Shown here: piece by piece, positions 16,224 through 24,687 of the stretch
Layout of the letters: every line of letters starts with the position of its first letter
Position numbering within the stretch: the stretch's first letter is position 1
Source of the DNA: an uncultured Lachnospiraceae bacterium
Lineage (GTDB): Bacteria > Bacillota > Clostridia > Lachnospirales > Lachnospiraceae
DNA: 37,586 bases
NCBI GenBank assembly: GCA_949840915.1
Contig: CATKXY010000023.1
Span: forward strand, 1 to 37,586
Direction: 5' to 3'
The notes under the pieces: model-generated
Seen by the model: only the letters and a program-made list of their open reading frames with translations
Databases searched by the model: none
What the model was told of the DNA's origin: nothing
Translations under genes and position numbers: made by a program

Positions 16224-16386
16224 GATAGCGCACCATCCTGATCGGATGACAGTCATGCGGTTATTTGCCGCATGCCCAAGACTCGACTGTCAGGCTGTCT
16301 CCTCTTTCGGCGTGTTCCCCTTTCTTCCTTCCTCCCCTGCGCCTGCCGCATCGGAAGAAATACTCTTGAAAAACGCAACCTCTATC
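16224..16386 (-). ncRNA. Lysine riboswitch (L-box)
   Basis: 163-base RNA on the minus strand directly upstream of dapA. It opens with GATAGAGGTTGCG and ends with GGTGCGCTATC, so the ends pair (GATAG/CTATC) as helix P1. In order it shows the L-box landmarks: CAAGAGTA soon after the 5' arm, a purine-rich strand, then ACGCCGAAAG (its core GCCGAA at 16306-16311). A long arm follows: TGACAGTC paired with GACTGTCA (16247-16254 with 16285-16292) and a hairpin CATGCGG/CCGCATG (16254-16260 with 16268-16274). This order and size match the known lysine riboswitch upstream of lysC and dapA genes. Binding lysine should turn off the dap genes. Confidence 0.92.
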
Positions 16387-16410
16387 GTTATTACCTATCT
16401 TATTTAATCC

Positions 16411-16439
16411 ATCATAGCATCTTCATCCGCTGCTGTCAA
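16411..16439 (-). promoter_or_regulatory. Strong sigma-A promoter for the riboswitch-dapAB transcript
   Basis: Minus strand: perfect -35 TTGACA (16434-16439), 17-base spacer, -10 TATGAT (16411-16416). The expected start, about 16404, is some 18 bases ahead of the aptamer. The remaining bases up to the cobO stop (16440-16544) show nothing else that I can name. Confidence 0.88.
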
Positions 16440-16544
16440 CGGATTTCCTGCGTATTTCTATGTATATTCCCAGTATATTTCTTTGACTTTTTTAGTACTT
16501 CCCCTTGATTTTCTCAAATCTGAAGCCGTCTCTCGGACCATTTC

Positions 16545-17039
16545 TCAATAAACCTTAAATTTTACGGTCTCTATTTTGGAAACTTCATCCGCAAGCATAC
16601 AAACCTCATCGCTCAGATTGATCCCTGTCAGGATCACATCCGTAGCTCCACGATATTCCAACAGGTTTTTCAGATCATCCTCCTGAAGGATTCCCTTCTC
16701 CACAAGTCCCAGCACCTCGTCCAGGATCAGCAGATCACATTCGCCGGTACTGAGCACTTTCTTCGCATAAGCAATACCGTTTTTGATATTACCGATCTCC
16801 TCCTGCTTGCGCGCCTCCGACAATTCCTCATAATTCTCATCGGATTTCTCAAATCGAAACAGCTTGATCTCCGGTTCCATTCTGCGCAGGAAGCCTGAGT
16901 CCTTAAGGCCTCTTCCCTTCAAAAACTGAATCAGCACCACGCTGCCTCCCGCCACTGCGGTCTGAACCGCTCTTCCCAGCGCCGCCGGAGACTTTCCTCT
17001 CCCGTCGCCGGAATAAATATAAACTCTTCCCTTTTCCAT
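16545..17039 (-). CDS. cobO: CobO-type cob(I)yrinic acid a,c-diamide adenosyltransferase
   Basis: 164 residues. ATP-dependent corrinoid adenosyltransferase of the CobA/CobO/BtuR family, adding the adenosyl group in cobalamin (vitamin B12) synthesis or salvage. The P-loop GDGRGKS (11-17) opens the protein, then VVLIQFLKGR, and the Walker-B-like LLILDEV near residue 106. Pro follows the P-loop Ser, where other members often have T-T; the loop otherwise looks intact. It ends with FKVY and lacks the family's usual C-terminal extension. The start has GGAGGTAGG just upstream. Transcribed alone from an extended -10 promoter; no B12 riboswitch is visible in its short leader. Confidence 0.85.
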   Translation of the reverse strand: MEKGRVYIYSGDGRGKSPAALGRAVQTAVAGGSVVLIQFLKGRGLKDSGFLRRMEPEIKLFRFEKSDENYEELSEARKQEEIGNIKNGIAYAKKVLSTGECDLLILDEVLGLVEKGILQEDDLKNLLEYRGATDVILTGINLSDEVCMLADEVSKIETVKFKVY

Positions 17040-17108
17040 ATCCTACCTCCGCAGCCTGAAGTCTGACAACTTTCTCTTCACCGGTAGTCACCTGCCCGAA
17101 CAGGTCTC

Positions 17109-17137
17109 AGTATACCACACAATTCAGCAATTGGCAA
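17109..17137 (-). promoter_or_regulatory. Promoter for cobO
   Basis: Minus strand: -35 TTGCCA (17132-17137), 17-base spacer ending TGG (extended -10), -10 TATACT (17109-17114). The leader carries a small hairpin (ACCTG/CAGGT, about 17091-17106). Confidence 0.75.
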
Positions 17138-17194
17138 CTTTTGGTAATTTCTGGTTGTCGTCCGGTCTCTCCCGGCAGGATTGCCCGCTGGCTG

Positions 17195-17878
17195 TCAAGC
17201 CTCGCTGGGACACAGTGAATTGTCTGACAAAAAGGAATCCTCCTTGTCCTCCTCACCCATAAGTTCCAGCTTGCTCACGGAAACTTCAAAGGCAACACGC
17301 TTCTCCACATGTTCCTCATCCAGCTTCTTCATATATTCTCTGCTCTGAATGCGTCCCCAGATAGCGCAGCGCTCACCTACCTTAAAATTGTTGGCATAAC
17401 GCGCGTTGCGTCCCCAGCAGATGCAGGGTATGTAATCGGATTTGCCGTAGGGCCGGTTTACTGCCAGCAGAAGATCTGCGATCTCTCTCCCCAGCGGCGT
17501 CTTTCTGTAGATGGGCTCTTTACAGATATACCCGTCCAGATAGATCTGATTGGTCTTTGCGCTCTCCTCGACCTCGTCCACAAACTCCACCTCTCTGGCG
17601 AAGACGGACAGCACCAGTCTGTTCTTTCTCTCCTCGTGCCGATTGTAGGAACGGAACTGCCCGTTCACGCAGATCAGCCTTCCGCTGTAATCCTCGTTTA
17701 CATCCAGAAGCCTCTCGGACACCATCACCGGAATCACGTCAAAGCTCTCGCTGAGTCTCTGTACCTTCACATCGACCATGTAAAAGCCTTCTCCGAAGAT
17801 TTCATGGCTGTAGGAAAATCTGCTTACCACTTCTCCCATCACCGTTACCTGATTGTTTTCAATTACCTTATCTGTCAT
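17195..17878 (-). CDS. SSB-like protein with two tandem OB folds
   Basis: 227 residues containing two OB-fold units. The first, about 8-100, reads NQVTVMGEVVSRF to LSVFAREVEFV. The second, about 110-210, reads NQIYLDGYICKEPIYRKTPL and CWGRNARYANNFKVG, the latter a close match to the core of single-stranded DNA-binding proteins. Standard bacterial SSB has one OB fold and an acidic tail with a conserved end; here the C-terminus is acidic (EEDKEDS) but ends in SEA, without the usual DDIPF-type tip. So it is probably an accessory SSB-like protein. The start ATG has GGGAG seven bases upstream. It is divergent from typA, with its own weak promoter. Confidence 0.75.
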   Translation of the reverse strand: MTDKVIENNQVTVMGEVVSRFSYSHEIFGEGFYMVDVKVQRLSESFDVIPVMVSERLLDVNEDYSGRLICVNGQFRSYNRHEERKNRLVLSVFAREVEFVDEVEESAKTNQIYLDGYICKEPIYRKTPLGREIADLLLAVNRPYGKSDYIPCICWGRNARYANNFKVGERCAIWGRIQSREYMKKLDEEHVEKRVAFEVSVSKLELMGEEDKEDSFLSDNSLCPSEA

Positions 17879-17923
17879 ATCAGTTCTCCCTTCTTACACC
17901 TTTTGTAACGTATTTACTATGAC

Positions 17924-17951
17924 AATATATTTATACTATATATCACATCAA
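17924..17951 (-). promoter_or_regulatory. Candidate promoter for the SSB-like gene
   Basis: Minus strand: -35 TTGATG (17946-17951), 16-base spacer, -10 TATATT (17924-17929). The area is very AT-rich, so other placements are possible. Confidence 0.4.
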
Positions 17952-18013
17952 AATAACACACCTTTTCATCGCGCACCCTCGCCAAATTCCACATATTTTC
18001 GATCCTTTGACAT

Positions 18014-18025
18014 ACAATATATTGT
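18014..18025. repeat. Palindrome in the divergent SSB-like/typA region
   Basis: Perfect 12-base palindrome ACAATATATTGT, in the middle of the 341-base divergent region (17879-18219). It lies between the two promoters and could be an operator for a dimeric regulator or simply AT-rich chance sequence. A TTGACA at 18007-18012 has no matching -10 downstream. Apart from the promoters and the typA leader I see nothing else in this gap. Confidence 0.4.
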
Positions 18026-18063
18026 GTCTGTCCGCCCCGAAGCCCCCAGAAAACAGCTTTTTC

Positions 18064-18092
18064 TTGCATCCCCCCACAAATAGTGCTATACT
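18064..18092 (+). promoter_or_regulatory. Promoter for typA
   Basis: Plus strand: -35 TTGCAT (18064-18069), 17-base spacer ending TGC (extended -10), -10 TATACT (18087-18092). The leader is about 120 bases long with a direct repeat TCGACA; no known element is recognised in it. Confidence 0.7.
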
Positions 18093-18219
18093 GTAACAGT
18101 TTGGTCGCGGGAAGATTTTTTTATCGACAGCAATCGACAAATCCACCGGTGATCCGAAATTATACACGAAATTTCACCTTTGTTTAAAATGCCGTTCACG
18201 CGGCGGAATGAGAGGAATT

Positions 18220-20055
18220 ATGAAACAAAAAAGAGAAGACGTCAGAAACATTGCCATCATCGCCCATGTAGACCATGGAAAAACCACCCTTGTGGACGAA
18301 CTGCTCAAACAAAGCGGCGTATTCCGGGAAAATCAGGAAGTGGCAGAGCGCGTCATGGACTCCAATGACATAGAGCGTGAGCGCGGCATCACCATTCTCT
18401 CCAAAAATACCGCCGTAACCTATAAAAATACGAAAATCAACATTATCGACACACCGGGACACGCGGACTTCGGCGGCGAAGTGGAGCGCGTTCTGAAAAT
18501 GGTGAACGGTGTAGTCCTGGTGGTGGACGCCTTTGAGGGCGCCATGCCCCAGACCAAGTTCGTGCTGAGAAAAGCCCTGGAATTAAAGCTTCCTGTCATT
18601 GTCTGCATCAACAAGATCGACCGCCCCGAAGCAAGGCCCGACGAAGTGGTGGACGAAGTCCTGGAGCTGTTTCTGGAGCTGGACGCGGACGATTCCCAGC
18701 TGGACTGCCCCTTTGTGTTCGCCTCCGCCAAATCCGGCGTCGCATCCCTTGACGCAGCGGAGCACGGAAACAGTATGGAACCTCTGTTCGAGACCATCCT
18801 CGACTATATCCCCGCCCCTGAGGGCGATCCCGAGGCCGGCACCCAGGTGCTCATCAGTACGATTGATTATAACGAATATGTGGGACGCATCGGCGTAGGA
18901 AAAGTTGACAATGGCGTCATCCGTGTGAATCAGGACGTCATCATCTGTAATCATCACGAGCCTGACAAACAGCTGAAAGTAAAAGTCAGCAAGCTTTATG
19001 AATTTGACGGTCTGAACAAAGTGGAAGTAAAAGAAGCCTCCATCGGCTCCATTGTGGCAATCTCAGGCATTGCTGATATCCATATCGGAGATACGCTCTG
19101 CTCTCTTGAGACCCCCTCTCCCATTCCCTTTCAGAAGATCAGCGAGCCCACCATCGCCATGCAGTTCATGGTAAACGACTCTCCCCTGGCCGGACAGGAA
19201 GGAAAATTCGTAACCAGCAGACATCTGCGGGACAGGCTCTTCCGCGAGCTGAACACAGATGTGTCCCTTCGGGTGGAGGAGACCGAGCAGGCCGACAGCT
19301 TCAAAGTGTCCGGGCGGGGCGAGCTGCATCTGTCCGTACTGATCGAGAATATGCGCCGCGAGGGTTTTGAGTTTGCGGTGAGCAAAGCCGAAGTTTTGTA
19401 TAAAGAAGACGAAAACGGCCATAAACTGGAACCCATGGAGCTGGCCTATATCGATGTTCCGAATGAATTTGCAGGCGCTGTCATCGAAAAACTGGGACAG
19501 AGAAAGGGAGAGCTGCGCAATATGGGCAGTATTTCCGGCGGCGTTTACACCCGCCTGGAATTCTCCATTCCTGCCAGAGGCCTCATCGGCTACCGCGGAG
19601 AATTCCTTACCGACACAAAGGGCAACGGTATCCTGAACACCGTCTTCGACGGCTATGCCCCCTACAAAGGAGAGATCCAGTACCGCCGACTCGGCTCCCT
19701 GATCGCCTTTGAGGCGGGAGAAGCCATCACATACGGTCTCTATAATGCACAGGAACGCGGCGTCCTCTTTATCGGCCCGGGCGAAAAGGTATACTCAGGC
19801 ATGGTGGTCGGCCAGACCGGGCGCAGCGAAGATATCGAGATCAATGTGTGTAAGAAAAAACAATTGACCAACACCCGTTCCTCCTCCGCCGACGAAGCGC
19901 TGAGACTCACTCCGCCCAGGATTCTTTCTCTGGAACAGGCGCTGGACTTTATAGACACCGATGAACTCCTGGAGATCACGCCGGAGCATCTGCGCATCCG
20001 CAAAAAGATTCTGGATCCTACCCTGCGCAAGCGCGCCGGAATGAAAAAACAGTAA
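18220..20055 (+). CDS. typA: Ribosome-associated translational GTPase TypA/BipA
   Basis: 611 residues from the ATG at 18220 (MKQKRED), with GAGAGG four bases upstream; an in-frame ATG at 18208 has no usable site. GTPase acting on the ribosome, important for 50S assembly and growth under stress or cold. Motifs in order: G1 AHVDHGKT (15-22), the switch region ERERGIT, G3 [15 protein letters not shown]4 NKID, and the elongation-factor-like later domains with [18 protein letters not shown] and the BipA-specific C-terminal part ([29 protein letters not shown]). Full length for the family. It is the only large plus-strand gene here and ends at a strong bidirectional terminator. Confidence 0.96.
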   Translation: MKQKREDVRNIAIIAHVDHGKTTLVDELLKQSGVFRENQEVAERVMDSNDIERERGITILSKNTAVTYKNTKINIIDTPGHADFGGEVERVLKMVNGVVLVVDAFEGAMPQTKFVLRKALELKLPVIVCINKIDRPEARPDEVVDEVLELFLELDADDSQLDCPFVFASAKSGVASLDAAEHGNSMEPLFETILDYIPAPEGDPEAGTQVLISTIDYNEYVGRIGVGKVDNGVIRVNQDVIICNHHEPDKQLKVKVSKLYEFDGLNKVEVKEASIGSIVAISGIADIHIGDTLCSLETPSPIPFQKISEPTIAMQFMVNDSPLAGQEGKFVTSRHLRDRLFRELNTDVSLRVEETEQADSFKVSGRGELHLSVLIENMRREGFEFAVSKAEVLYKEDENGHKLEPMELAYIDVPNEFAGAVIEKLGQRKGELRNMGSISGGVYTRLEFSIPARGLIGYRGEFLTDTKGNGILNTVFDGYAPYKGEIQYRRLGSLIAFEAGEAITYGLYNAQERGVLFIGPGEKVYSGMVVGQTGRSEDIEINVCKKKQLTNTRSSSADEALRLTPPRILSLEQALDFIDTDELLEITPEHLRIRKKILDPTLRKRAGMKKQ

Positions 20056-20062
20056 ATAGCTC

Positions 20063-20100
20063 ATGAAAAAGCATCCGAAAAGGCTCGGATGCTTTTTCAT
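20063..20100. terminator. Bidirectional terminator between typA and the EamA gene
   Basis: Perfect 16-base inverted repeat, 20063-20078 with 20085-20100 (ATGAAAAAGCATCCGA and its complement), six-base loop, with A- and T-runs inside the stem ends. The stop codon of the convergent EamA gene (20097-20099) lies within the stem. Confidence 0.9.
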
Positions 20101-20951
20101 AGCTGGGCCAAAACCACGGCTGCAAACATCAGTCCGCATCCCAGAAGCTCTCTGCCCGTCAGACTCTGCTGCAGAAGAAGCTGGCCGGCCAGCACAGAAA
20201 CCACCGACTCCAGACTTAAAATCATGGATGCCACCGTCGGATTCATATTCTTCTGGCCCAGGATCTGAAGCGTATAAGCCACGCCGCAGGACATAACGCC
20301 GGCATAGAGGAGCGGTACTGCCGCACCCCGAAGCGCTCCCACACTCACCTGCTCAAACAACAGCATGGGAATCCCGGACAGCACACTGCAGGTAAAAAAC
20401 TGGACACAGCTGAGCGCCACACCGTTTACCAGCGGAGCAAAATGATCCACAACCAGAATATGCACCGCAAAGACCGCCGCGCACAACATCATCAGCAGAT
20501 CTCCCCGGCCCACCGTAAACTGCCCGTCCATGCAGAGAAAATACAGACCCGCCACAGCAAGCAAGAGACCTGCCCACACGAACCTGCCTACCTTTTTGCC
20601 AAGAGGCAGTCCGAAGAAAGGCACCAGAACAATATACAAAGCCGTGATAAATCCGGCCTTTCCCACGGAAGTATAGCGGATGCCCTGCTGCTGCAGATTG
20701 GCCGCAATACCCAGCACTACCCCGCAGCAGATGCCGCCGGTGAGCAATGTCTTATTGCGTTCCCAGAAGCTGCCCTGCTTTTCTCTCCTGTGCAGCAAAA
20801 GACCGGGCAGCAGAACCAAACCGCCCAGAAGACTGCGGATACAGTTAAAGGTAAAGCCTCCCACATATTCCATTCCCGCGCTCTGAGCGACAAAGGCGAC
20901 GCCCCAGATGACCGCCGCCGATAACAAAAAGATAGAATTCCTTTTCTTCAT
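20097..20951 (-). CDS. EamA/DMT-family transporter
   Basis: 284 residues and about ten membrane helices, arranged as two EamA repeats: the first opens with LLSAAVIWGVAFVAQSAGME, the second begins near 145 (GDLLMMLCAAVFAVHILVVD) and ends in MILSLESVVSVLAGQLLL. Members of the drug/metabolite transporter superfamily export or import amino acids, nucleotide sugars or other metabolites; the substrate cannot be told. Its ATG is nine bases after the stop of the EAL gene with no good Shine-Dalgarno, so translation may depend on that gene. The stop codon lies inside the terminator shared with typA. Confidence 0.85.
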   Translation of the reverse strand: MKKRNSIFLLSAAVIWGVAFVAQSAGMEYVGGFTFNCIRSLLGGLVLLPGLLLHRREKQGSFWERNKTLLTGGICCGVVLGIAANLQQQGIRYTSVGKAGFITALYIVLVPFFGLPLGKKVGRFVWAGLLLAVAGLYFLCMDGQFTVGRGDLLMMLCAAVFAVHILVVDHFAPLVNGVALSCVQFFTCSVLSGIPMLLFEQVSVGALRGAAVPLLYAGVMSCGVAYTLQILGQKNMNPTVASMILSLESVVSVLAGQLLLQQSLTGRELLGCGLMFAAVVLAQL

Positions 20952-20960
20952 GGTATATAA

Positions 20961-22883
20961 TCACTGCGCCTGTCTGATAAAGCGCACAAACTCCTCCCTC
21001 GAGAGCGGTCTGGAATAATAAAATCCCTGAATGTACTCGCACTTCATATCCGAGAACTGTTTTGCCACCTGCTCCGTCTCTATGCCTTCCACCACAATCT
21101 TCATCTGCATTTCCTTGATCATCCTCACCGTGTTGCGGACCACAATCTCCAGCCGGGGATTCTCTTCCAGATCCGTGAAGGTCTTATCCAGCTTCACGAT
21201 ATTCAACGGAAGAGTCGCCATCCGCCGTATATTGGAATATCCTGTCCCAAAATCATCCAGCGAAAAAGGAATACCCGCCTCCGCCAGAACACGAATATTT
21301 TCAGCCATAATATTCTGGGAATCCGCAACGGCAGTCTCCGTGATCTCCAGATTGATCTGCTCCGGGCGCACATGATACTTCTCCAAAAGCTCCAGTATTT
21401 CATTGGCCAGGTTATTCCGCATACACTGGGCAACCGACAGATTCACCTCGATATAATCCATGCCCAGCTTCTGAAACTCCTCGCTGGCAATGAAGCGGCA
21501 GACCTCCTCCAGCACAAAGGCTCCGATCTGATGAATGACGCCGTTCTTTTCCGCCACCGGAATAAAAAGCTCCGGAGATATATGCCCGTACTCCTCATCG
21601 TTGAGACGAAGAAGCGCCTCAGCAGAAGCAAAACGCTTCTCCTCCACAGAATAGATGGGCTGGTAGTATACACTCATGCCCTCGTTGGTCATGGCATTCT
21701 CGATAATATTCTCGATATCCCTGATAAGGTAGCGGCCATCGTTTAAGATCTGCTCCGCGTAGAACACCTCTCCCGATCTCTGGAATTCCTCAAATTCATT
21801 GCTGAAAGCAAAAATACTCTTGAGATCTCCCAAATCCTCCGGGCAGCGGAGGATACAGAGATTCGCCTGCAGACTGATATCCATATCCTGCATATAAATG
21901 TCCTGTGCCAGCATCCTGCAGAGTGCCTGTGCCGCATCGTCAAGCCTCTGAAAATTCTCTCTGCCCACAATCAGGCAGAATCTGCCTCTGTCCAGATAAT
22001 AAGGATCCGCCTTGGGCAGTTCCGTCCGGCAGACATGCGCAATCCGCTCCGCAACCAGATTCATTAACTCCTTCGTGCTCATATAACCCAGAACATCCAG
22101 AAGAAGCCGGTAATTCAGGATATTGATCAAAAGAATCCTGATGGGACGCTTATTGTACACAGCCTGCTCCACATCCGTGGCATAGGCGGAAGGCTTTCCG
22201 AAACCGGTGGCCGAGTCTGTGCGCTCCTCCGGTTTCTGTACCATGAGAAGAATAAACAGGATGCCCACCGTATGGGCAAACATTTCTATGCGCATTCGCG
22301 GATTGGAAGTCTGAACACACAATGCCGCAACCATCAGCGGAAACACTGCCAGCATGGACAAAAACTGTCCCCTTGTAAACAGTTTGCGGCATCTCAGTGC
22401 ATAAATCACACCCAATCCGATGTAAAAAGCCGCTGCCACATACAGAACCCCAAACCACGGACCTCTGACATACCGGCTGTTCTCATCAATATAAAATATC
22501 ATATGGGAAAAAGGCGTGGTGAGTATCAGCTCCAGCACAAAGGCAAACGGTGCGATCAAAATCAATTGCACCCATATATTGTCTCTGAGCTTATACATAT
22601 TGTCAGTGAGACATGCGAGATAGAAAACATAGACCGGCACAGACAGATTGTGCAGGATCAGATATCCCCCGTGCGCCACATATTTCTCCAATACATTGGC
22701 CCCTCCGCCATTGTCCAGATGCACCGCCAGAATATCAAAAATAACGCTGCACAAAACCACCACCAGAAGATTCCAGAAATATCTGTTTCTTCTGCCCCGC
22801 AGCAAACGGCGCGACAGGATTACTGCCGTCAGCACCACCAATATGACCAGAGAACAATAATTAAAACAGTTCAGCTTATCCAT
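20961..22883 (-). CDS. Membrane-anchored EAL-domain c-di-GMP phosphodiesterase
   Basis: 640 residues. N-terminal region of about seven membrane helices (8-217), a sensor type seen on many clostridial signalling proteins. Next a GGDEF-like domain that has lost its signature (DRGRF where GGDEF is expected), so it should not make c-di-GMP. Then an EAL domain with the motif ASAEALLRL (about 420), EITETAV, SLDDFGTGYSN (about 543) and VEGIET. Those metal- and substrate-binding residues look complete, so it probably degrades c-di-GMP to pGpG in response to a membrane signal. Promoter at 22915-22943; it is co-transcribed with the EamA transporter downstream. Confidence 0.92.
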   Translation of the reverse strand: MDKLNCFNYCSLVILVVLTAVILSRRLLRGRRNRYFWNLLVVVLCSVIFDILAVHLDNGGGANVLEKYVAHGGYLILHNLSVPVYVFYLACLTDNMYKLRDNIWVQLILIAPFAFVLELILTTPFSHMIFYIDENSRYVRGPWFGVLYVAAAFYIGLGVIYALRCRKLFTRGQFLSMLAVFPLMVAALCVQTSNPRMRIEMFAHTVGILFILLMVQKPEERTDSATGFGKPSAYATDVEQAVYNKRPIRILLINILNYRLLLDVLGYMSTKELMNLVAERIAHVCRTELPKADPYYLDRGRFCLIVGRENFQRLDDAAQALCRMLAQDIYMQDMDISLQANLCILRCPEDLGDLKSIFAFSNEFEEFQRSGEVFYAEQILNDGRYLIRDIENIIENAMTNEGMSVYYQPIYSVEEKRFASAEALLRLNDEEYGHISPELFIPVAEKNGVIHQIGAFVLEEVCRFIASEEFQKLGMDYIEVNLSVAQCMRNNLANEILELLEKYHVRPEQINLEITETAVADSQNIMAENIRVLAEAGIPFSLDDFGTGYSNIRRMATLPLNIVKLDKTFTDLEENPRLEIVVRNTVRMIKEMQMKIVVEGIETEQVAKQFSDMKCEYIQGFYYSRPLSREEFVRFIRQAQ

Positions 22884-22914
22884 ATATCTACCACCATCTT
22901 ATCCCTATACGCAC

Positions 22915-22943
22915 ATTATGACACACTTTGACTAAAATAGCAA
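22915..22943 (-). promoter_or_regulatory. Promoter for the EAL-EamA unit
   Basis: Minus strand: -35 TTGCTA (22938-22943), 17-base spacer, -10 CATAAT (22915-22920), about 32 bases before the start codon. Confidence 0.6.
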
Positions 22944-22990
22944 TTCTTATTCAGCCGACAGCATTTTACTTAATACCCGAAAATCACTTT

Positions 22991-23030
22991 AAACAACAAA
23001 TAAGGCGCGGCAGGAATCCCGCCACGCCTT
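22991..23030 (-). terminator. Terminator after the pectate lyase gene
   Basis: Hairpin 23002-23014 with 23018-23030 (AAGGCG...CGCCTT, two mismatches), followed on minus by ATTTGTTGTTT. It begins 65 bases after the lyase stop. Confidence 0.75.
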
Positions 23031-23094
23031 CGATCAGTCTATATTGTAATCATAATACCCCAATTTTTACAGGAGATCAGTTTTTATGCTATTA

Positions 23095-24603
23095 TTAAAA
23101 TCCTACGCATGTACCCTTTAATGTTGCCCCACTAATATTATTTTTGCCGTTTTTGGAAGTGCAGTCCTGGATAATGGCTTTTCCGAAAGTCACCTCATAG
23201 CCGAGCGCCGAGGGAGTACCCTTCAGCGGCCAGTTATAATTCTTACCCTTATTGGAATCTGCAACACAGTTTTTCATGGTCACGACGCCGTTCTGATTGT
23301 TTCTGTCAAAACCGTTCTTAAGATTTCCAACTGCGCTGCAGCCGATCAGCTCATGGTTGAGCGGATCGAGATGCGCCTTCACACCGCTGGTCTTGTTGTC
23401 CACGCCGCCCATCTTGAAGCCGTTGCCGTCGCCTTTGATACCGTTACAGTTTCCATTGTAATTTGCCTTACAATTCACCAGCTTCACCGCGCCGTGTGCT
23501 GCATAGCAGTCCCAGCCGTCGTCGCTGTTGTACTCCGCCACACAGTTCTCGAAGTAATTACCCTCTCCGGAGTGAAGCTTCACTGCGAATCCGTCTGCAT
23601 TCTCTCCCGTTGCATCCGCATTGTGGTGTGAAGTGCAGCTATAGAACTTATTGTTTGCGCCCCCGTTGGAAATCTGGAATCCGGCATCCTTGTTGTAACA
23701 GCATACCACATTTTTAAAGGTGTTGTTGGAGCCGGTGATATAAATGCCGTTGTCGGACGCATTTTTCACCGTTATATTCTGAATCGTACTTCCGTTGCCG
23801 GAGATCGTGATACCTCTTCCCGAGCTTCCGGAAGTCTGAGAAAAGTCGATAGTAGCATTGTTTTTGCCGGAGATATGTACTCCAGCGGGAAGAGAAATCT
23901 TATCTGACTTTATCGTTCCGTCAATGACGATGGTAGTTCCGCTCTTTGCGCTCTTTACAGCCGATGCAAGGCTTGTCCCGCCGTTCTTGACTACGATCTG
24001 GGTTCCGCTCGTGGAGCCGGAGGAACCGCCGGTATTGCCGGAATCACCTGTGCTGCCGGAACCGCCTGTGCTGTCAGAATTTGAGTCAACCTGAATCTTG
24101 TAGAGATTGATTCCGCTCCCTGAAGAGTAGAGATACACATAGCCTGAGGAGCCGGTGTACTTATATGTTTTCAGCGAAGCGCTGGGGGCCGCTGACATAG
24201 TTCCCAGCTGATTGCCTTTGGAATCGGCTACCACCAGAGTTCTTGTGGAGCTTCCCGAGCTTCTCAAAACCACTTTGATCGTGCTCGCTCCCGACACAGG
24301 CACCTTGACGGAACGATAGGATGTGGACCCCGCACCGCCCAGAGCCAGAGTATGCGTATAGGCTATGGAATCAACCGTCACAGACTCTGCCTTCACGTTC
24401 ATCGTCTTAGAGCTTGTCGCCACCAGAGTCAATCCATCCACAGTTACATTTGAAGAAATAGTGCCGAGACTTTTAAAACCGCTGTTTTTGAAATTCCATG
24501 ATACAGACGCCGCCGTTGCACTGATATGGTTGCTCAATACAAGGACAAACGCCATACAAAATGCCAATACCCCAGAAGCAGCTTTTTTCATTTTTTTGTT
24601 CAA
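23095..24603 (-). CDS. Secreted pectate lyase, polysaccharide lyase family 9, TTG start
   Basis: 502 residues with a signal peptide (to about Ala32). Then an N-terminal beta-sandwich-like module (about 34-172), a Gly/Ser/Thr linker (173-200) and a right-handed parallel beta-helix (about 205-495). The helix matches PL9: Asp337, Asp361, Asp362 and Asp365 (in ENADGF and NSDDGWD) have exactly the spacing of the calcium-binding aspartates in the PL9 enzyme Pel9A, and Lys397 in GNGFKMGG fits the catalytic base. It would cut polygalacturonate outside the cell by beta-elimination, suggesting pectin use. The start is TTG at 24603, seven bases after GAGGAGG; the next ATG is 19 bases away, too far. Transcribed alone; no other pectin genes are in the window. 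Confidence 0.87.
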   Translation of the reverse strand: MNKKMKKAASGVLAFCMAFVLVLSNHISATAASVSWNFKNSGFKSLGTISSNVTVDGLTLVATSSKTMNVKAESVTVDSIAYTHTLALGGAGSTSYRSVKVPVSGASTIKVVLRSSGSSTRTLVVADSKGNQLGTMSAAPSASLKTYKYTGSSGYVYLYSSGSGINLYKIQVDSNSDSTGGSGSTGDSGNTGGSSGSTSGTQIVVKNGGTSLASAVKSAKSGTTIVIDGTIKSDKISLPAGVHISGKNNATIDFSQTSGSSGRGITISGNGSTIQNITVKNASDNGIYITGSNNTFKNVVCCYNKDAGFQISNGGANNKFYSCTSHHNADATGENADGFAVKLHSGEGNYFENCVAEYNSDDGWDCYAAHGAVKLVNCKANYNGNCNGIKGDGNGFKMGGVDNKTSGVKAHLDPLNHELIGCSAVGNLKNGFDRNNQNGVVTMKNCVADSNKGKNYNWPLKGTPSALGYEVTFGKAIIQDCTSKNGKNNISGATLKGTCVGF

Positions 24604-24668
24604 AACGAAACCTCCTCTTAATTAAATTTTATAAAAATCTCCTGCAGTATATACCATATCACACTTTA

Positions 24669-24687
24669 TGTGCTTCTTAAATGCACA
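24669..24687. promoter_or_regulatory. Operator-like palindrome upstream of the pectate lyase
   Basis: TGTGC (24669-24673) and GCACA (24683-24687) form a 19-base inverted repeat, upstream of a TATGGTATATACT stretch that could hold the lyase -10. In the 243-base divergent region (24604-24846) it is the only symmetrical element I see. A -10-like TATAGTATACT for thioredoxin lies near 24808-24818, with no convincing -35. Confidence 0.4.

Noticed and set aside
17040..17140. Cobalamin riboswitch before cobO
   Set aside because: The leader is only about 65-70 bases and holds one small hairpin; the B12-box and the needed length are absent.
18007..18030. Second typA promoter from TTGACA at 18007
   Set aside because: No -10-like hexamer lies 16-18 bases downstream; the 18064-18092 promoter fits better.
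24010..24085. DNA repeat in the pectate lyase gene
   Set aside because: It encodes the Gly/Ser/Thr linker between domains; the repetition is a result of the composition, not a mobile or CRISPR repeat.
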